Shown: positions 12,060 to 24,129, numbered from the stretch's first letter. The stretch: 64,000 nucleotides of DNA from Impatiens glandulifera (GCF_907164915.1 NC_061863.1:12044376-12108375), one strand, 5' to 3'. The notes: generated from the sequence alone by a model not told the origin. Translations and numbers: made by a program.

Positions 12060-12396
12060 TTCCAAAAATTATGAAAATATTGGTTGGCAATAATGACCTG
12101 GAAAATATGGACTACTATGGAGTGTTGACAAAAATTATTGAAATGCAATATCATAATGGAAGACGGATGATACTTTTTAAGTGCAAGTGGTTTGACGTGC
12201 ATTCTGGATAAAGTGGAATTAAAGTTCATAAATATGGTTTTGTTAGCATAAATTGTAACCGATTATTGACAACTCAAAAGACAGATCCTTTTATATTAGT
12301 CACTCAAGCAAAACAAGTATTTTTTATAAGAGATAATGTCTCTAAACCAGGTTGGCAAATTGCGATTAAGACAAATCCTCGATATTCATATACTTG
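12060..12396 (+). pseudogene. CACTA TNP2 transposase, C-terminal DUF4216 domain
   Basis: The plus-strand translation gives DYYGVLTKIIEM, then MILFKCKWFDVHSG, one stop, GIKVHKYGF, DPFILVTQAKQVFFI and WQIAIKTNPRYSY. These blocks are characteristic of DUF4216, the C-terminal domain of plant TNP2-type proteins. A single in-frame stop interrupts it, and the upstream catalytic part is not visible. It lies just ahead of a Transposase_24-type gene on the same strand, the normal order in plant CACTA elements. Confidence 0.8.
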
Positions 12397-12511
12397 ATAT
12401 CATCAAATGGGTATTGTTTATTGTACTAATAATATGTTTAGAGTTTATTCTAGTCATAATGTTGTTATTATTTGCTATGCTAATAATATTGTTTGTTTTA
12501 TTTTAGAAATC

Positions 12512-14235
12512 ATGACTGGGCAAGATAAGAACAACCTTCCTCCAGGTAGCTTAAATGTCAAACTAGCAGAAATACGAAAGAAAAGAGATGCATCTAGAAG
12601 TATATTTTCACAAGATGTCACAAATACACATGATGTCACACCTCACTCGAATGACATAATTGCAAATGAATCCACATCTACCCAAGATGTCATACTTGCA
12701 AATGATATGCCACATTCACTACTGGACGCTAAATCAACGACAGATCAAGGTACCAAAAGAAGGAGATGAAGTAATAAAAATTTTGCGTTGTCAAAAATGA
12801 CAGAAAATGGAGATAAGGCCACTATCGTCATCAATTTGGTGGATAAAAAACCATTTTGTGAAAATAGGAAGAATTGGGCTCATCACTTGGGGTCTATTGT
12901 GCGCGATAATTTTGTAGTCAAACATCGCATGCTGAAATGGAACTTGTTAGTTCCATCTGAATTAGATAATTTGTGGAAACATGTGACAGTGAGTTAAATT
13001 TTTTTTTAAAATATTTCTAAATAATATCTTCTTATCAAAACATTTTAAATTTTTCACGATAAGTTCGATGCTACTAATATTCAAGATTATCGCGATGCCA
13101 CGTTATGACACATGCAACATTTTTGGAATAGGTGAAGAGCCGATATTAATAGACATTGTATCGATGTGCACAAATGTGACATGAATAAAGTTAAAACTAG
13201 CAAGACAAAGGAAATGACCCAAGAGGATTGGGAGTGGTTACTTCACCACTACTTTCTCACCGATAAATATAAGGTAATTACTAATTTAAGATAAATATTT
13301 TTATGTGATAAATAATTTTAAATTGTTTTTATAAGTGTAGAAAACAAGCTCTACCAATAAAACTAATAGAAAGAAACACAAATATGCTCACCGCACCGGA
13401 AGCAAGTCATTTTCTCAAGTGGAGCGGGAAATGGTATGTGTGTAACTAGCTTAATTACTTTATAATTTTTTTTAAATAAACATATACTGAATGTGTTTCA
13501 TTGAATATATTTAGGAAATACGGGATCGGAAATGTCCATATTACAAGGACGTCTTTATTGAGACTCATTCAAGGAAGGACAAATCTATTGATCCCGATGT
13601 ACAATCACAGTCGGTAAGTATTTCTAATTTTTTATTCATTTTTATGATATTTTGTTTATGTTATAATTAAATTAATATAAATAGGATAAGATGCGTGAAG
13701 TTAGACAAGAAAATCATTCCATCTCTGATTTGGATATGGTGGAACAAGTGTTTGACCCTCAAAATCATGGAACTGTCATTGGGATGGGAACATGAGTGTC
13801 GACTTCACAATTTAGAGGTGATCAATCAAAGAGAGCTCTTCGACAAGAGAACGTTTCTTTAAGAGCCGTAGTAGAGAAATTAACAAATAATCTTGAGCAA
13901 GTACAAAGTTATTTGGAAGAAATTAAAAAAAAAGTTAATAGAGGAAAGGGAGACTAATGAAGCAAAACGATTAGCAGAAAGGGAAGCTATTGATGCTAGA
14001 ATATTAGCTGAGCGTGTTGAAACAGAAAAAATAATGCAAGCTATGATGGCATGATACTTAGGAATTCAATCTTCGTCGATGCCACCCCATGCACAAGTAC
14101 CACCTACTACGTCGCCTTTTAAAATAGGTTTAAAAATATTTTGATTAATTGTTTATGTTAATATGATTTTTTTTATTAATTTTAGTCTCATTAAATACAG
14201 CTAATGAAGAAGAAGATGAAGAAGATAAAGATTAA
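12512..14235 (+). pseudogene. Ptta/En/Spm Transposase_24-type protein of a CACTA element (multi-exon)
   Basis: The start MTGQDKNN is at 12512. Exon 1 runs to about 12990 with one in-frame TGA at 12767 (KRRR, stop, SNKNF), then ENGDKATIVINL and HHLGSIVRDNF. Further exon pieces are bounded by plausible splice sites: about 13055-13273 (with internal stops), 13341-13434 (KKHKYAHRTGSKSF), 13516-13612 (CPYYKDVFIETHSRKD), 13685-14130 (a coiled coil) and 14185-14235 (an acidic EEDEEDKD end). The RTGSKSF and FIETHSRKDxS blocks are the signature of Transposase_24, the TNPA-like accessory protein that binds subterminal repeats. The stops make this copy non-functional. Confidence 0.8.
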
Positions 14236-14336
14236 CAAGTCTTTCCACTTCTCTTGTGAAACGTTTAATTTGTTTTGTGTTATATATAATATAGTTTAAT
14301 TTGAATATAATAGGTTTTAATTTAAAATATCAGGTT

Positions 14337-14700
14337 TCTAGATTAAAAACGTTTTTTAGTATAATCAATAACGTCCGTATGAAAACGGATTTTATTGATC
14401 AATAACGTTCGTAGAAAAATGGACTTTATTGATTAAAAACGTTAGTAGGAAAACAGACTTTATTGATCAATAATGTTTGTAGGAAAATGGACTTTATTGA
14501 TCAATAACGTTAGTAGGAAAACAGACTTTATTGATCAATAACATCAGTAGGAAAACAGACTGTATTGATCAATAACGTCTGAAGAAAATTCGGCCTTTAT
14601 TGTTTAATAACGACGACAGAAAAATTGGCCTTTATTGAGTAATAACGTCCGAATGAAATTTGGACGTTATTGATTATTTTTCAATAACGACGCATGTTCT
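14337..14700. repeat. CACTA subterminal repeats of the second element, unit about 40 bp
   Basis: The unit TTGATCAATAACGTTAGTAGGAAAACAGACTTTA recurs about eight times with drift (GTTCGTAG, GTCCGTAT and GTTTGTAG variants). Units end in inverted pairs such as AATAACGTCC...GGACGTTATT near 14643-14670. The motif differs completely from the ACCGAAGG units of the first CACTA element. Confidence 0.8.
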
Positions 14701-14798
14701 ATCATCCGTGAACGTCCGTAATTTAACCGGACAGTACTGATTAATACCGACCGAAATAATATAAATTACGGACGAATATCCGGGCGTTAAAAGATCAT

Positions 14799-14810
14799 TT
14801 TTTACTAGTG
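14799..14810 (+). mobile_element. CACTA terminal motif, right end of the second element
   Basis: TTTTTACTAGTG is the reverse complement of CACTAGTAAAAA and closes the element immediately after the subterminal repeats. It is identical to the end at 5935-5946. GGT follows as a possible 3-bp target duplication. The opposite end was not found upstream, so the element is probably truncated or broken by AT-rich insertions. Confidence 0.8.
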
Positions 14811-14811
14811 G

Positions 14812-15700
14812 GTGTTGAATTTAAAATATAAAGTGTTATTAGCCTAGTTGGTTAAAGGGTTATACTTGTTTTATTAGGTTGTAAGTTTGAACCATACCTA
14901 TAGCATTTTTAATTTTATTTTTAACCGTTTTAAGTTTATGGGCGGGTCAACCTACAATCCGACCCAAGTATCCATTTACTCTCACATATATATCCAAATT
15001 AACCACAATTCTCGACCCGGCAATCCGGACACTTTAAAAATTAAGCATTATTATTATATATATAAATTAGTTATTTAAAAAGTTGAACTTATATTCTTAA
15101 AATGTCCCGCGTTCATAAAATTTGGTGTTTAATTTAAAATATAAAGTGTTATTATCCTAGTTGGTTAAAAGTTGTACTTGTTTTGTTAGGTTCCATGTTC
15201 AAACCATACCTATAGAAATTTTAATTTTATTTTTAAACGTTTTAAGTTTATGGGTGGGTCAACCCACAATCCGATCCAAGTATCCATTTACTCTCACATA
15301 TATATCCAAATTAACCACAACTCTCGACCCGGCAATCCGGATACTTTAAAAATTAAGCATCATTATATATGTATATATAAAGAGAGATTAACTAGTTAAA
15401 AAGTTGAATTTATATTTTTAAAATGTCCCGCGTTTATCAAATTTGGTGTTGAATTTAAAATATAAAGTGTTATTAGCCTAGTTGGTTAAAAGGTTTTACT
15501 TGTTTTATTAGGTTGCAAGTTTGAACCATACCTATAACATTTTTTATTTTATTTTTAACCGTTTTAAGTTTATGGACGGGTCAACCCACAATCCGACCCA
15601 AATATCAATTTACTCTCACATATATATATACAAATTAACCACAACTCTCGATTCGCCAATCCGGACACTTTAAAAATTAAGCATCAATATATATATATAT
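14812..15700 (+). repeat. Three tandem SINE-like units (tRNA-derived), about 315 bp each
   Basis: Units start near 14812, 15123 and 15447 with GTGTTGAATTTAAAATATAAAGTG. Each carries a pol III-like box A (TAGCCTAGTTGG, 14840-14851 in copy 1) and box B (GTTTGAACC, 14885-14893; GTTCAAACC in copy 2) with about 33 bp between them. A common body follows (GGGTCAACCCACAATCCGACCC, then the CTCTCGACCCGGCAATCCGG segment) and ends in a TA-rich tail. The spacer with AAAATGTCCCGCGTT is repeated too, so this is a true tandem array rather than independent insertions. Confidence 0.7.
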
Positions 15701-15704
15701 ATAT

Positions 15705-16330
15705 TTATATATATATTGATCATCAAGAAATTTTAGATCAATTAATTAATTGATTCAAATTATACATTTGGATTAAATTTCACCCTTTAATTCACGTTTG
15801 AATTTCATGTGAATTTGATTTGATTTTATTACCCACATTCTAATTTCCATTCATTAATAGAATTTACAGAACTAGTTTAAAAATTTCGACAAGCATATAA
15901 TAACTTGTTTATAAACATATAATTATTTTATTTTAAAATAAAACTACATTTCTTTGTTTAATATAAATTATAACTTGTAACATTAGTACAAAATTTTAAA
16001 GTTAATTTCGGTCTTAAAAGAGTTTAAGACCAACTAATAATCAATAAAAAAATTAAAACGAATTAAGATACTTAAATTATTTTAGCCATCATTGTGATGT
16101 CAAAAATCATTGACAATTTTAATTGTACTAATCGACCTCTTATCATTTGGCAAACCGCATTCCAATCACAATTTCATATGTCTCTTATCCCTAGGAAAAC
16201 AAACCACCAATCTCAATTGACATTTAATTTCGTGACCTCATACTTTGGTCAATCAAATGTTTAATTCATATTTTGTAACCACTTTCATTTGTTATCGACA
16301 TATTATCCATTGAAAAACCACATGACAATC
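15705..16330. other. AT-rich spacer
   Basis: I recognise no gene or repeat here apart from short TA runs near 15687-15715. Confidence 0.5.
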
Positions 16331-16334
16331 AAAC

Positions 16335-16545
16335 TTGGTTAAAGAATTGCACCTACTTTGTTATGTTACAAGTTCAAAACATACCTATAACATTTTTAAT
16401 TTTAATTTTGACCGTTTAAAATTTATGGACAGATCAACCCACGATCCAACTAAAATATCCAATTACTCTCACATATATATATCCAAATTAAATGTAACTC
16501 TCCACCCGAGAAACAAAGAAAATTCAAATTAAATATTATTTTATA
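16335..16545 (+). repeat. Diverged fourth SINE-like unit
   Basis: ACTTGGTTAAAGAATTGCACC, then a box-B-like GTTCAAAAC, ATACCTATAACATTTTTAATTTT, GATCAACCCACGATCCAAC and TACTCTCACATATATATATCC match the array at 14812-15700 with more substitutions. It is an older, separate copy that ends in a TA-rich tail. Confidence 0.65.
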
Positions 16546-16798
16546 TATATATATATATTAAATTAATTGATATGTTAAGTAAGTTATAACACAATTTTTT
16601 AATCTTTATTTTTTTATGTTGGCTTATTCTATAAAAAAATAATAAGTTACTTTAAAAGAAATAAAATAAAATAATATAATATAATTTAATTTTGATTTTA
16701 AGAATTTTTAATGATAAATAAAAATATTTGAGGTCCTCAATAAAGATTTATAAAATATTATATACCATTTTATGGCTTTATTAAATAAATGAAAATGA

Positions 16799-17035
16799 CC
16801 TATAATCATCTTCTACTTCCTCCTGATTATCGATTTTGCTTCTGGTAATGCACGTTATAAACCTATTAAGAATCAATATTAATTGAACTAATTGAGTTAT
16901 AGAGTTGAGCACGTTGCAAAGACTCCACTTTGCACGTCATAGAGCCATGGATTCCATGGGATATATTGGAAGACCACAACTGTCTCAATGAGTGTTTCAC
17001 CGGTGACGATTGCACATGTTATTAACCTCTCTATG
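16799..17035 (+). pseudogene. Decayed defensin-like gene, plus-strand copy
   Basis: The upstream block (CTCAATAAAGATTTATAAAATATTATA...GACCTATAA) and the exon-1 text (CTTCCTCCTGATTATCGATTTTGCTTCTGG) match the gene at 8083. A second-exon remnant from about 16903 keeps GAGTTGAGCA, AGCCATGGATTCCATGGG, the Cys-containing TGTCTCAATGAGTGTTTC and GATTGCACATGTTATTAA. The start codon is lost and there are frame breaks. It faces an inverted copy directly downstream. Confidence 0.65.
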
Positions 17036-17375
17036 ATAGAAAACCAGCTCAATCGTCGTATGTGAAACACTCGCGCTGAGACACATGGCTGTTGTTATGG
17101 TCACTTAGACATAACCCATGGAATCCATGGCTCTATGACATGACAAGCAAAGCCTAGCCTCTACAAATGATTTAACCATGCTCAACTATGTAATTCAATT
17201 AGTTAAATTAATTTAAATTCATCCACTTAATAAATTTTTATCATAAAGGTTTATAATTTCCCCTTGCTAGAAACAATATCGATAATCAAGAGGATGACGA
17301 AAACCAAATTTCTCATCTCCATTGTCGTCTAATTATCTAACTTCTCTTCCTCCTTCTTTATAGGCCATTTTCATT
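17036..17375 (-). pseudogene. Decayed defensin-like gene, minus-strand copy
   Basis: On the minus strand an ATG at 17322 starts a signal-peptide-like MEMRNLVFVILLIIDIVSS. An intron-like gap follows, then exon 2 from about 17190 with EARLCLSCH. After a frameshift, SHGFHGLCLSDHNN matches the defensin core. The TATA block CCTATAAAG near 17360 and the AT-rich upstream text match the intact gene. The core is frameshifted and ends early. It is tail-to-tail with the copy at 16799-17035, forming an inverted repeat. Confidence 0.65.
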
Positions 17376-17479
17376 CATTTAATAATGTCACAAAATCCTA
17401 TATAATATTTTATAAATCTATATTGAGAACCTCAATTATATTTTTTAATTATTAAAAATACTTTTAAACAAATTACCTA

Positions 17480-18095
17480 ATATTTTTATTTAAAGTAACT
17501 TATTTTTTCATAAAATAAAACATAAAAAATAAAGATTAATAAAGTGTTTGATAAATTAAATTATCACTTAATATAATATATGAGTTATTTTAATATAAGT
17601 ATATTTGATAACGCATATTTATAATCATTTATTTTTATATACTTAATTTTAAATATATTAAAAATAAAAGGCTTAAATATTCAGTTTATTTTAAAAGTGA
17701 AAAATAGCTAAATAAGACACCTTAAAAAAATTACACATAATTAAATGCCCATTGGATTTTACTTTCTTCGTTGGATTATTTTTAGACAATACATTGTTAT
17801 CACGTCGTTAGATAATCTCAACACTCACGAGTTCATCAAGCTAAAAATTATATCATCAATAATTTAGAAACTCATTTTCAACCTCAAGTTGTCTAAGTTT
17901 TTTTCTCTTGAGTTTAAGGTGGAATGTTGTAATATAGAATACTATAATTAAAAATATTATCACAATATTATATTAGTTTTCTTATTAATTTAATATAGTG
18001 TCTATACATTAAACATAACACATCTAATTAAATTATCATACAATAAAATTTTTTATATATATATTTTAACAATATTAATACCTCTCCTATTGTAA
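17480..18095. other. AT-rich spacer
   Basis: No feature was recognised. Confidence 0.5.
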
Positions 18096-18099
18096 GCAA

Positions 18100-18780
18100 A
18101 TGATTCGTCTAGACAACAAATGACCACCAGTATGACTTATAGTTTCATTTCCAACATTTTTTAACCAAGTAAGAACCACTTCATAACACAAAGATAAAGA
18201 GTCTGTCATCAAATTATATAAACAATTTTTTAGTTAGACCAAAAATTTTCAAACCTGTCAAATCCTTTGTTATAGTGCATTTATCAACTACATTTTTATA
18301 GTCTGAGAATTGAATTAAGCTAAACTTCGATATTTCCATAATGTCATCAACATGTCGATCGCATCTTTGTCCCTTACGTGAAAAAAAAAATTAAATTATT
18401 TTCAACAATTTTATAGTTCAAACGGGCTAAGACAACTAGAAAATTTTCTAGCATGTATAAGCGTCCTATACCTAAATCTCTTAACATATTGGTGGTGTAT
18501 GCTATAGTGAATGGTTGCACCCATTAAAAATAAACAAAAATGTGGTCACATTTAAATAAATAACAAAAATTTAACAAATAACATGTTAGCAAGAAATATC
18601 ATCAAAACCCAACAAACATTACTTACATCTTGATCCACAAGCACAAAATCTATACTTAATAACTCATTTTTCTACTTAGTATTAATCACATTCCAGAGTG
18701 TCATTGTTTGACAATTTCTATCAAAAGTTAGGTTTGAAATTCTATTGGAATCATCTATTATTGAATAGTGCTCTAAATAA
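18100..18780 (-). pseudogene. OB-fold (RPA/DUF223-like) protein remnant
   Basis: On the minus strand one exon-like piece reads LTFDRNCQTMTLWNVIN then LLSIDFVLVDQD, ending at a GTAAGT donor (about 18625). A second piece reads GATIHYSIHHQYVKRFR then, after a frame change, IGRLYMLENFLVVLARLNY and FFSRKGQRCD. The pattern lvlvDq.G..I, G.ly.l.NF.V....Y+ is that of the OB fold in RPA70-like and Helitron-associated DUF223 proteins. Stops and frameshifts are present. Whether the source was a Helitron or a host RPA-like gene cannot be told. Confidence 0.4.
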
Positions 18781-19047
18781 TAATAAAAAATATTGTTGTA
18801 ACTACGGACGAAAATTCAGGGATTCGAGTTAGGGTGGGGTTGAAAAATTTTTGAGCTGAGCGTAAAACAATAACGAGAAAATTATGGATAAAATGAGGGT
18901 AAATGAATGTAAGTTTTGTATTTTTAAATTAGATAAAAATAATAATGTATTAAATTAAAACAAATTTAAAAATTAGGAAGTAGTATCACATTTGTACCAT
19001 AAAAAATAATTCTAGATGGAGTTCAGCCTACCCGAACCAATTCTGCA

Positions 19048-19641
19048 TAGGGATAATAGTTAGTCTTGTATACTCGATACCCGTGGGTATCCAATGGTCG
19101 GACTCGAGTATTTTAAATTGGGTTTGAAGTCGGAGATGAGGAGTAAAAATGATTATCCGATTAGGTTTGAGGATGGAAAGTGCGCACAACCCAAACCCAA
19201 TACCCGAAATATTAATATTAATATATATATATATATATATTAAAGTTTATAATGATTTTTAAAATTTTACATAAATAAATATATTATTTATGTTAAAACT
19301 TTCTCCCCTGTCTCTCAACTTTTTGTTAACTTTTTCCATCTTCTCTCTAACTTTTGTTAACTTTTTCTAAAATATCTAATTTTTGTTAAATTCCGATATG
19401 TAATAACTTGTTATATATATTTTTAAAATTTTACTACATAATTATGAAATGCAATTAAGTAATATTTTTATTTCTTTTTTAATATTTAGTATATTTAAAA
19501 ATAATAAGTATAAACTTATATTTTCGAATAATAGGTTACCCGTCGAGGATAGAGATACCCGTCGGTTCAGGTCGGGTAATAATATAAAAATCGAGTTTAA
19601 GGATATATAATTGTCTATCCGACGAGTATGGTTGTCATCCC
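19048..19641. mobile_element. Possible hAT-like MITE or solo remnant
   Basis: The left end TAGGGATAATAGTTAG...ATACTCG and the inverted right end TAGGGATGACAACCATACTCG (read on the minus strand) form an imperfect terminal inverted repeat. TACCCG/CGGGTA motifs sit inside both ends. Plant hAT-type elements often start TAGGGATGRCAA. I found no convincing 8-bp target duplication, so the boundaries are tentative. Confidence 0.35.
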
Positions 19642-19644
19642 TAG

Positions 19645-22600
19645 TTCCACCCCTAGTCATAATGTTATGAATAATTAAATTTACATGGTCAAAAAGTCTC
19701 TTTTGGAAAATTGTTTTTATTTTTGTGAGATCTCTAAAATCTTAATATTTTTTTTTATGTTTGTTTGTTTTGAAAAAATTACTTTATGTGTTTTTAATGT
19801 TGTTCCTCAAATAGTTAATTTTTTTTATGTGTTCATGTACGTTCATTAATTAATTAATTTTTTTTTTAATATTTTCTCTCTTTTACATTTTTTTTTCAAC
19901 AAGATGTCACGTGATTCTCTATCTCGATTTATTCTCTAAATTCCAAAAAAAAATTTCACAATATATTTATTTATTATTTATAGGTAAAATACATGCTCAT
20001 TCTCTTTTAATTTGTTGGTGTAAGATTTAAACTTAAAACTCCAATCAAGACATAAATTTGAGTTAAATTATCAAATCACTAGAAAAAAACCCTAATTTAC
20101 TAAATAATTAACTAGTTAAAATATAATATTTTTTCTCTTATATTTTAAATGATGGAAAATGTAACTCACAATACATATAATAATTTTTCTTTCAATTTTT
20201 ATTATTAAAAAATTTTCTAATAATTTATTTCTTTAAATTTTTATTATTATAAATTTTATTTTTATAAATTATTTTACATGTCAATATAAGTATTAAAATT
20301 ATTTCTCTAGCTCAATAATTTATTCTCTCATATTTACTAAAAAAAATTAAAATTTATTATCAATAATAAAAATTACTCAAATTAAAATAAATAATAATTA
20401 ATTGTATTATATTTAATTAAGAACATTTAATCGGATTAATTTACTAATTTATGTTAATAAATTGAAAATTTAATTAATGAGTACCAATTAAATAAATTAA
20501 AAAAAACAACCATATAAATATTGTTCAAAAGTGTATCAAAACATTTATTTTCACAATATCAAACAATATAATATAATTGGTCGTCCTTAATCATCGCTCA
20601 ATAATAATTTTCCTACCTCATTCAATCAATAATAGTTTTCACAAATTATTCAATTAGTTATTTCATTGTTATATTAGAAGATGAGAAAAATAATTAATTA
20701 AATTAAATTATAATAATAATTTTTATTATATATATATTTTATCAAATATAATATACATATATTATTATTTCATTGATTCATTCTTAATGTTATTATTCTG
20801 AAAATATAATATATATATTTTTAAACATATACATTTATATAATTTGTTATTTTATTTATTTATTCTCCCTATTATTGTTTTAAAATTTTATAAATAAATA
20901 AATTAACGAACAAAATATATAAATATATATATACAAATTAATAGATAATAAAAAAAATATTAATGAAAAGAAGAAAGAAATTGTAGTTAGTGATAATAGA
21001 GATAAATTATTAATAGTGATAAAAGAATTTTTTTTAATTATACTTGGTGAGTAAATTTTATCATTATTTCACATCATTGCATTAACTACATTTTTTTCTT
21101 TACAAATATTTTCTCTCCCAAATATTAACATGTTAAAACTCCATTACAACGTTATAAAAAAATAATCTTATTGATAAATTTGTATATGAATGATTGAGAA
21201 GATCGGTGATTTGTTTATTATATTCTATAGAAAATAGCATTTTCAGTTTTTGTTGTATTTGAGTTTCTCGTCTCTTCCTCTTTCTAATTGAATTGGGCCT
21301 TGCTTTATATTTGAATTGTGCCTTTTTTTTATTTGAATTATTTTAATAATTTTAACTAAATTAAATATTATTTTATTTATTTTTTTAATTAATTAAATCA
21401 CTTAATTTATTAATTAAAATACTAAAATATATTTTATTTTAAATTATTATTTTTTATTTTATTTATATATATTAATATTTTTTAAATTTTTTTTAACATA
21501 AATAATTATTAATTTCTCAAAATTATTAAAATCATTTAAGTTTCTCCTGTATAAATTATTAAAAAAATAAAAAAACTCAATCATATATTAAAATCAAAGA
21601 TTGACGCAAATAATAACAATCACTAAAATTAAAAATGATGAAGAAGGTAATAAGTCAACAAGTTATTGCTTGGATTCTGACAAATATGAACTCAAATCTA
21701 ATATATATTATATAAAATATATTAGATTTTAAATAGTTATCTATTTAAGAGATGAATTGGTTTCCTAGTTTAAACTCTATATGGAAAGTACAGACGAATA
21801 TTTAACATTGATCTTGCGGAAGTATTTCTCCTTATATTTTCGTGGATTTATTTTTTTTATTATTTTTTGTCTTAATATTAATCATTATTTAAACTTAATA
21901 TTAATAGAGTTAAAAAAATGTTTTTCAAATTAGAATATATATTGTTTTTAAAGTATTTTGAATTTTCAACTTTGTTTATTCTATATAAATAAGAAGCTTA
22001 CAAAATGAGGTAATTTTTATAGAAAGATAAATTTAAAAATTTAATTTAGGAATAAATATAATATAAAGATAAATGAGTTGTAAGAATACATGAATAAGAT
22101 ATATAAAGATAAAATAAAATTTTTATTTTATTTGTTTTATCTTTTATATAATATCTTTTATTTTAATTTATAATATGTATTTGAATTATTTAATTTAATT
22201 TTTTTAATTTTAATTATACATATTATATTTATAAAATTAAATAAAGATAAATATGGTAATATATGTTAATATATATTTTTTAATATTTATATAATGTATC
22301 TTATTTTAATATATAATATTTAAATTTTGTTTTAATTATTTAATAAAGTATTATTAATTTTATTAATTATTTTAAAACTAGTTTAAAAACAAAATTAACA
22401 AACTCATTGTATATATTCAATCTATCCTATATAGAGTCTAAGAAATCACAACAAACATTAACTCTTTATAAAAGTGAGCCTAATAAATATAAATACATTT
22501 ATGAGTATCTTTTGAGCTTTAATTGGTAGCTAAGTGGGTTGTTTAGAAATATTTTCTCAAAAAAAAAAAAAAAAAAAACCGATACTTGGGTGTGGGTGTG

Positions 22601-22730
22601 TTGTTATAAATATGATCCAAGATCACACCTAATTTTTTTTATTTAATTTTTCATAATTCATATATTATATTTTTATTGTTAAAACTGTATTAATAGAATT
22701 GTTTTTATTTTGTCAATATTAATACTTTAA
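19645..22730. other. AT-rich intergenic DNA
   Basis: Long A/T-rich stretch with no coding signal. A poly-A run lies at about 22559-22578. Confidence 0.6.
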
Positions 22731-22732
22731 GG

Positions 22733-22860
22733 CCATGTTTGTTAACAAGTACTAACATGTAGATATAGTATAATAATATTAACAGTAAATTAGATTAGTT
22801 GTTTGGCTAAAATATTTTATATAGACAGTATTAATTGTTATATTATTTATACATCAAACT
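22733..22860. repeat. Dispersed repeat related to 61950-62080
   Basis: The text TGTAGATATAGTA...ACAGTAAATTAGATTAGTTGTTTGGCTAAAATATT recurs with drift at 61950-62080. It is probably one end of an uncharacterised MITE. I could not define termini. Confidence 0.4.
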
Positions 22861-23164
22861 AGGTACAAATTAATTTGTACCTAATCAAACCAGTTACAAA
22901 GAAGAAGGATAAAAACAATATTTCCATATTTACCCTTAAACTTTTATTTTCAAAAACTTCATCCACCTCTAGAAACCTCATCCACCTTTTTCATTTCTTC
23001 TCATAAGAGAATTGCCATAACGTCCATTTAATCAACAAGACAACATAAAACAAACAAGCCGTTGAAAATTATTTGACTGGGTATTACGGTGGATTTCTGA
23101 ATACTTCTTTAATCTAAATTGTCACAATAAATATTCTCAAAAAGCATGACATTACCCAACTTTT

Positions 23165-24129
23165 TGTTGAAATTAAACTAATTCCATTAATTAAATGGAA
23201 ATGATATTTAGGCTAATGAAATTCACACCAAATTCAAATGTGAATTAAGTGTGAAATTAATCTAAATAAAATTCACATGAAATTCAAATGTGAATTAAAG
23301 TGAAATTAATCCAAATGAAATTCACATGAAATTCATGTGAATTAAAGTGAAATTAATCCAAATGAAATTAACATGAAATTCAAATGTGAATTAAAGTGAA
23401 ATTAATCCAAATGAAATTCACATGAAATTCAAATGTAAATTAAGGTGAAATTTCATCCAAATGAAATTCACATCAAATTCATTGTGAATTAAATTTGTTA
23501 ATTGTTACAATTAACATAAATGTCTTGAATGAGGCAATTAACAAATTATGTTAATTGCCATTGTAACTACAAAATATTTATTGTAGGATGTAACTTGCAA
23601 AGATGATGAAAGGGCAAGCAACGATAACCGTTGGGTGAATGGATGATGGATTAGTGACCGTTGGATTAAAGAATTGATTATGAGTTTAATTTTCAAATAT
23701 AAATATCCCTTCACATTGTATTCCTCTCCACACATTATCTCATCACTTCTCTCTCTAGAATTCTAAAGTCTTTCTTGTTCTTGTGAGTGTTCTTGTGTGT
23801 GTTCTTCGAGTTTCTTGACTCGACCATTTTTGTGCAAAACCCGGTGATTGTGATTCAGGTACTTTTGTTTAGTTCGCTGTTGTAGTGGTTTTTCTGTGCT
23901 AAATCATTGCAGGTTCCGTTGTACCCTGGGAAGCAGCCACCGACGAAACTCTCCAGCACAAACGGGAGACGGTGAAACTGTTTTAAGGGAACTGTGATTC
24001 CACAGGCCTCGGAGCAAACGAGAAGATTTTTCTTCATTTCTTAAATAATCTGTTGTATTTGTTTTATTATCATTGTATTATTTTCATATATCATTTACGT
24101 GTAATTTTTATGAGATAAGATTACCAACA
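23165..24129 (+). repeat. 5' LTR of the outer copia element
   Basis: TGTTGAAATTAAAC...GATTACCAACA. It contains an array of imperfect ~49-bp repeats (GAAATTCAAATGTGAATTAAAGTGAAATTAATCC) at about 23215-23490 and a TATA-like AATATAAATATCCC near 23694. It is nearly identical to 59994-60959. Directly after it (24130 onwards) I do not find the usual initiator-Met primer site TGGTATCAGAGC, so a different primer must be used. Confidence 0.92.

Noticed and set aside
14840..14893. True tRNA gene at the box A/box B pair
   Set aside because: The sequence cannot be folded by eye into a cloverleaf with an acceptor stem, and the unit is repeated with a SINE-like body.
20075..20100. CACTAGAAAAAAACC as another CACTA end
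   Set aside because: No subterminal repeats or coding remnants accompany it, and the match to CACTAGTAAAAA is short and A-rich.
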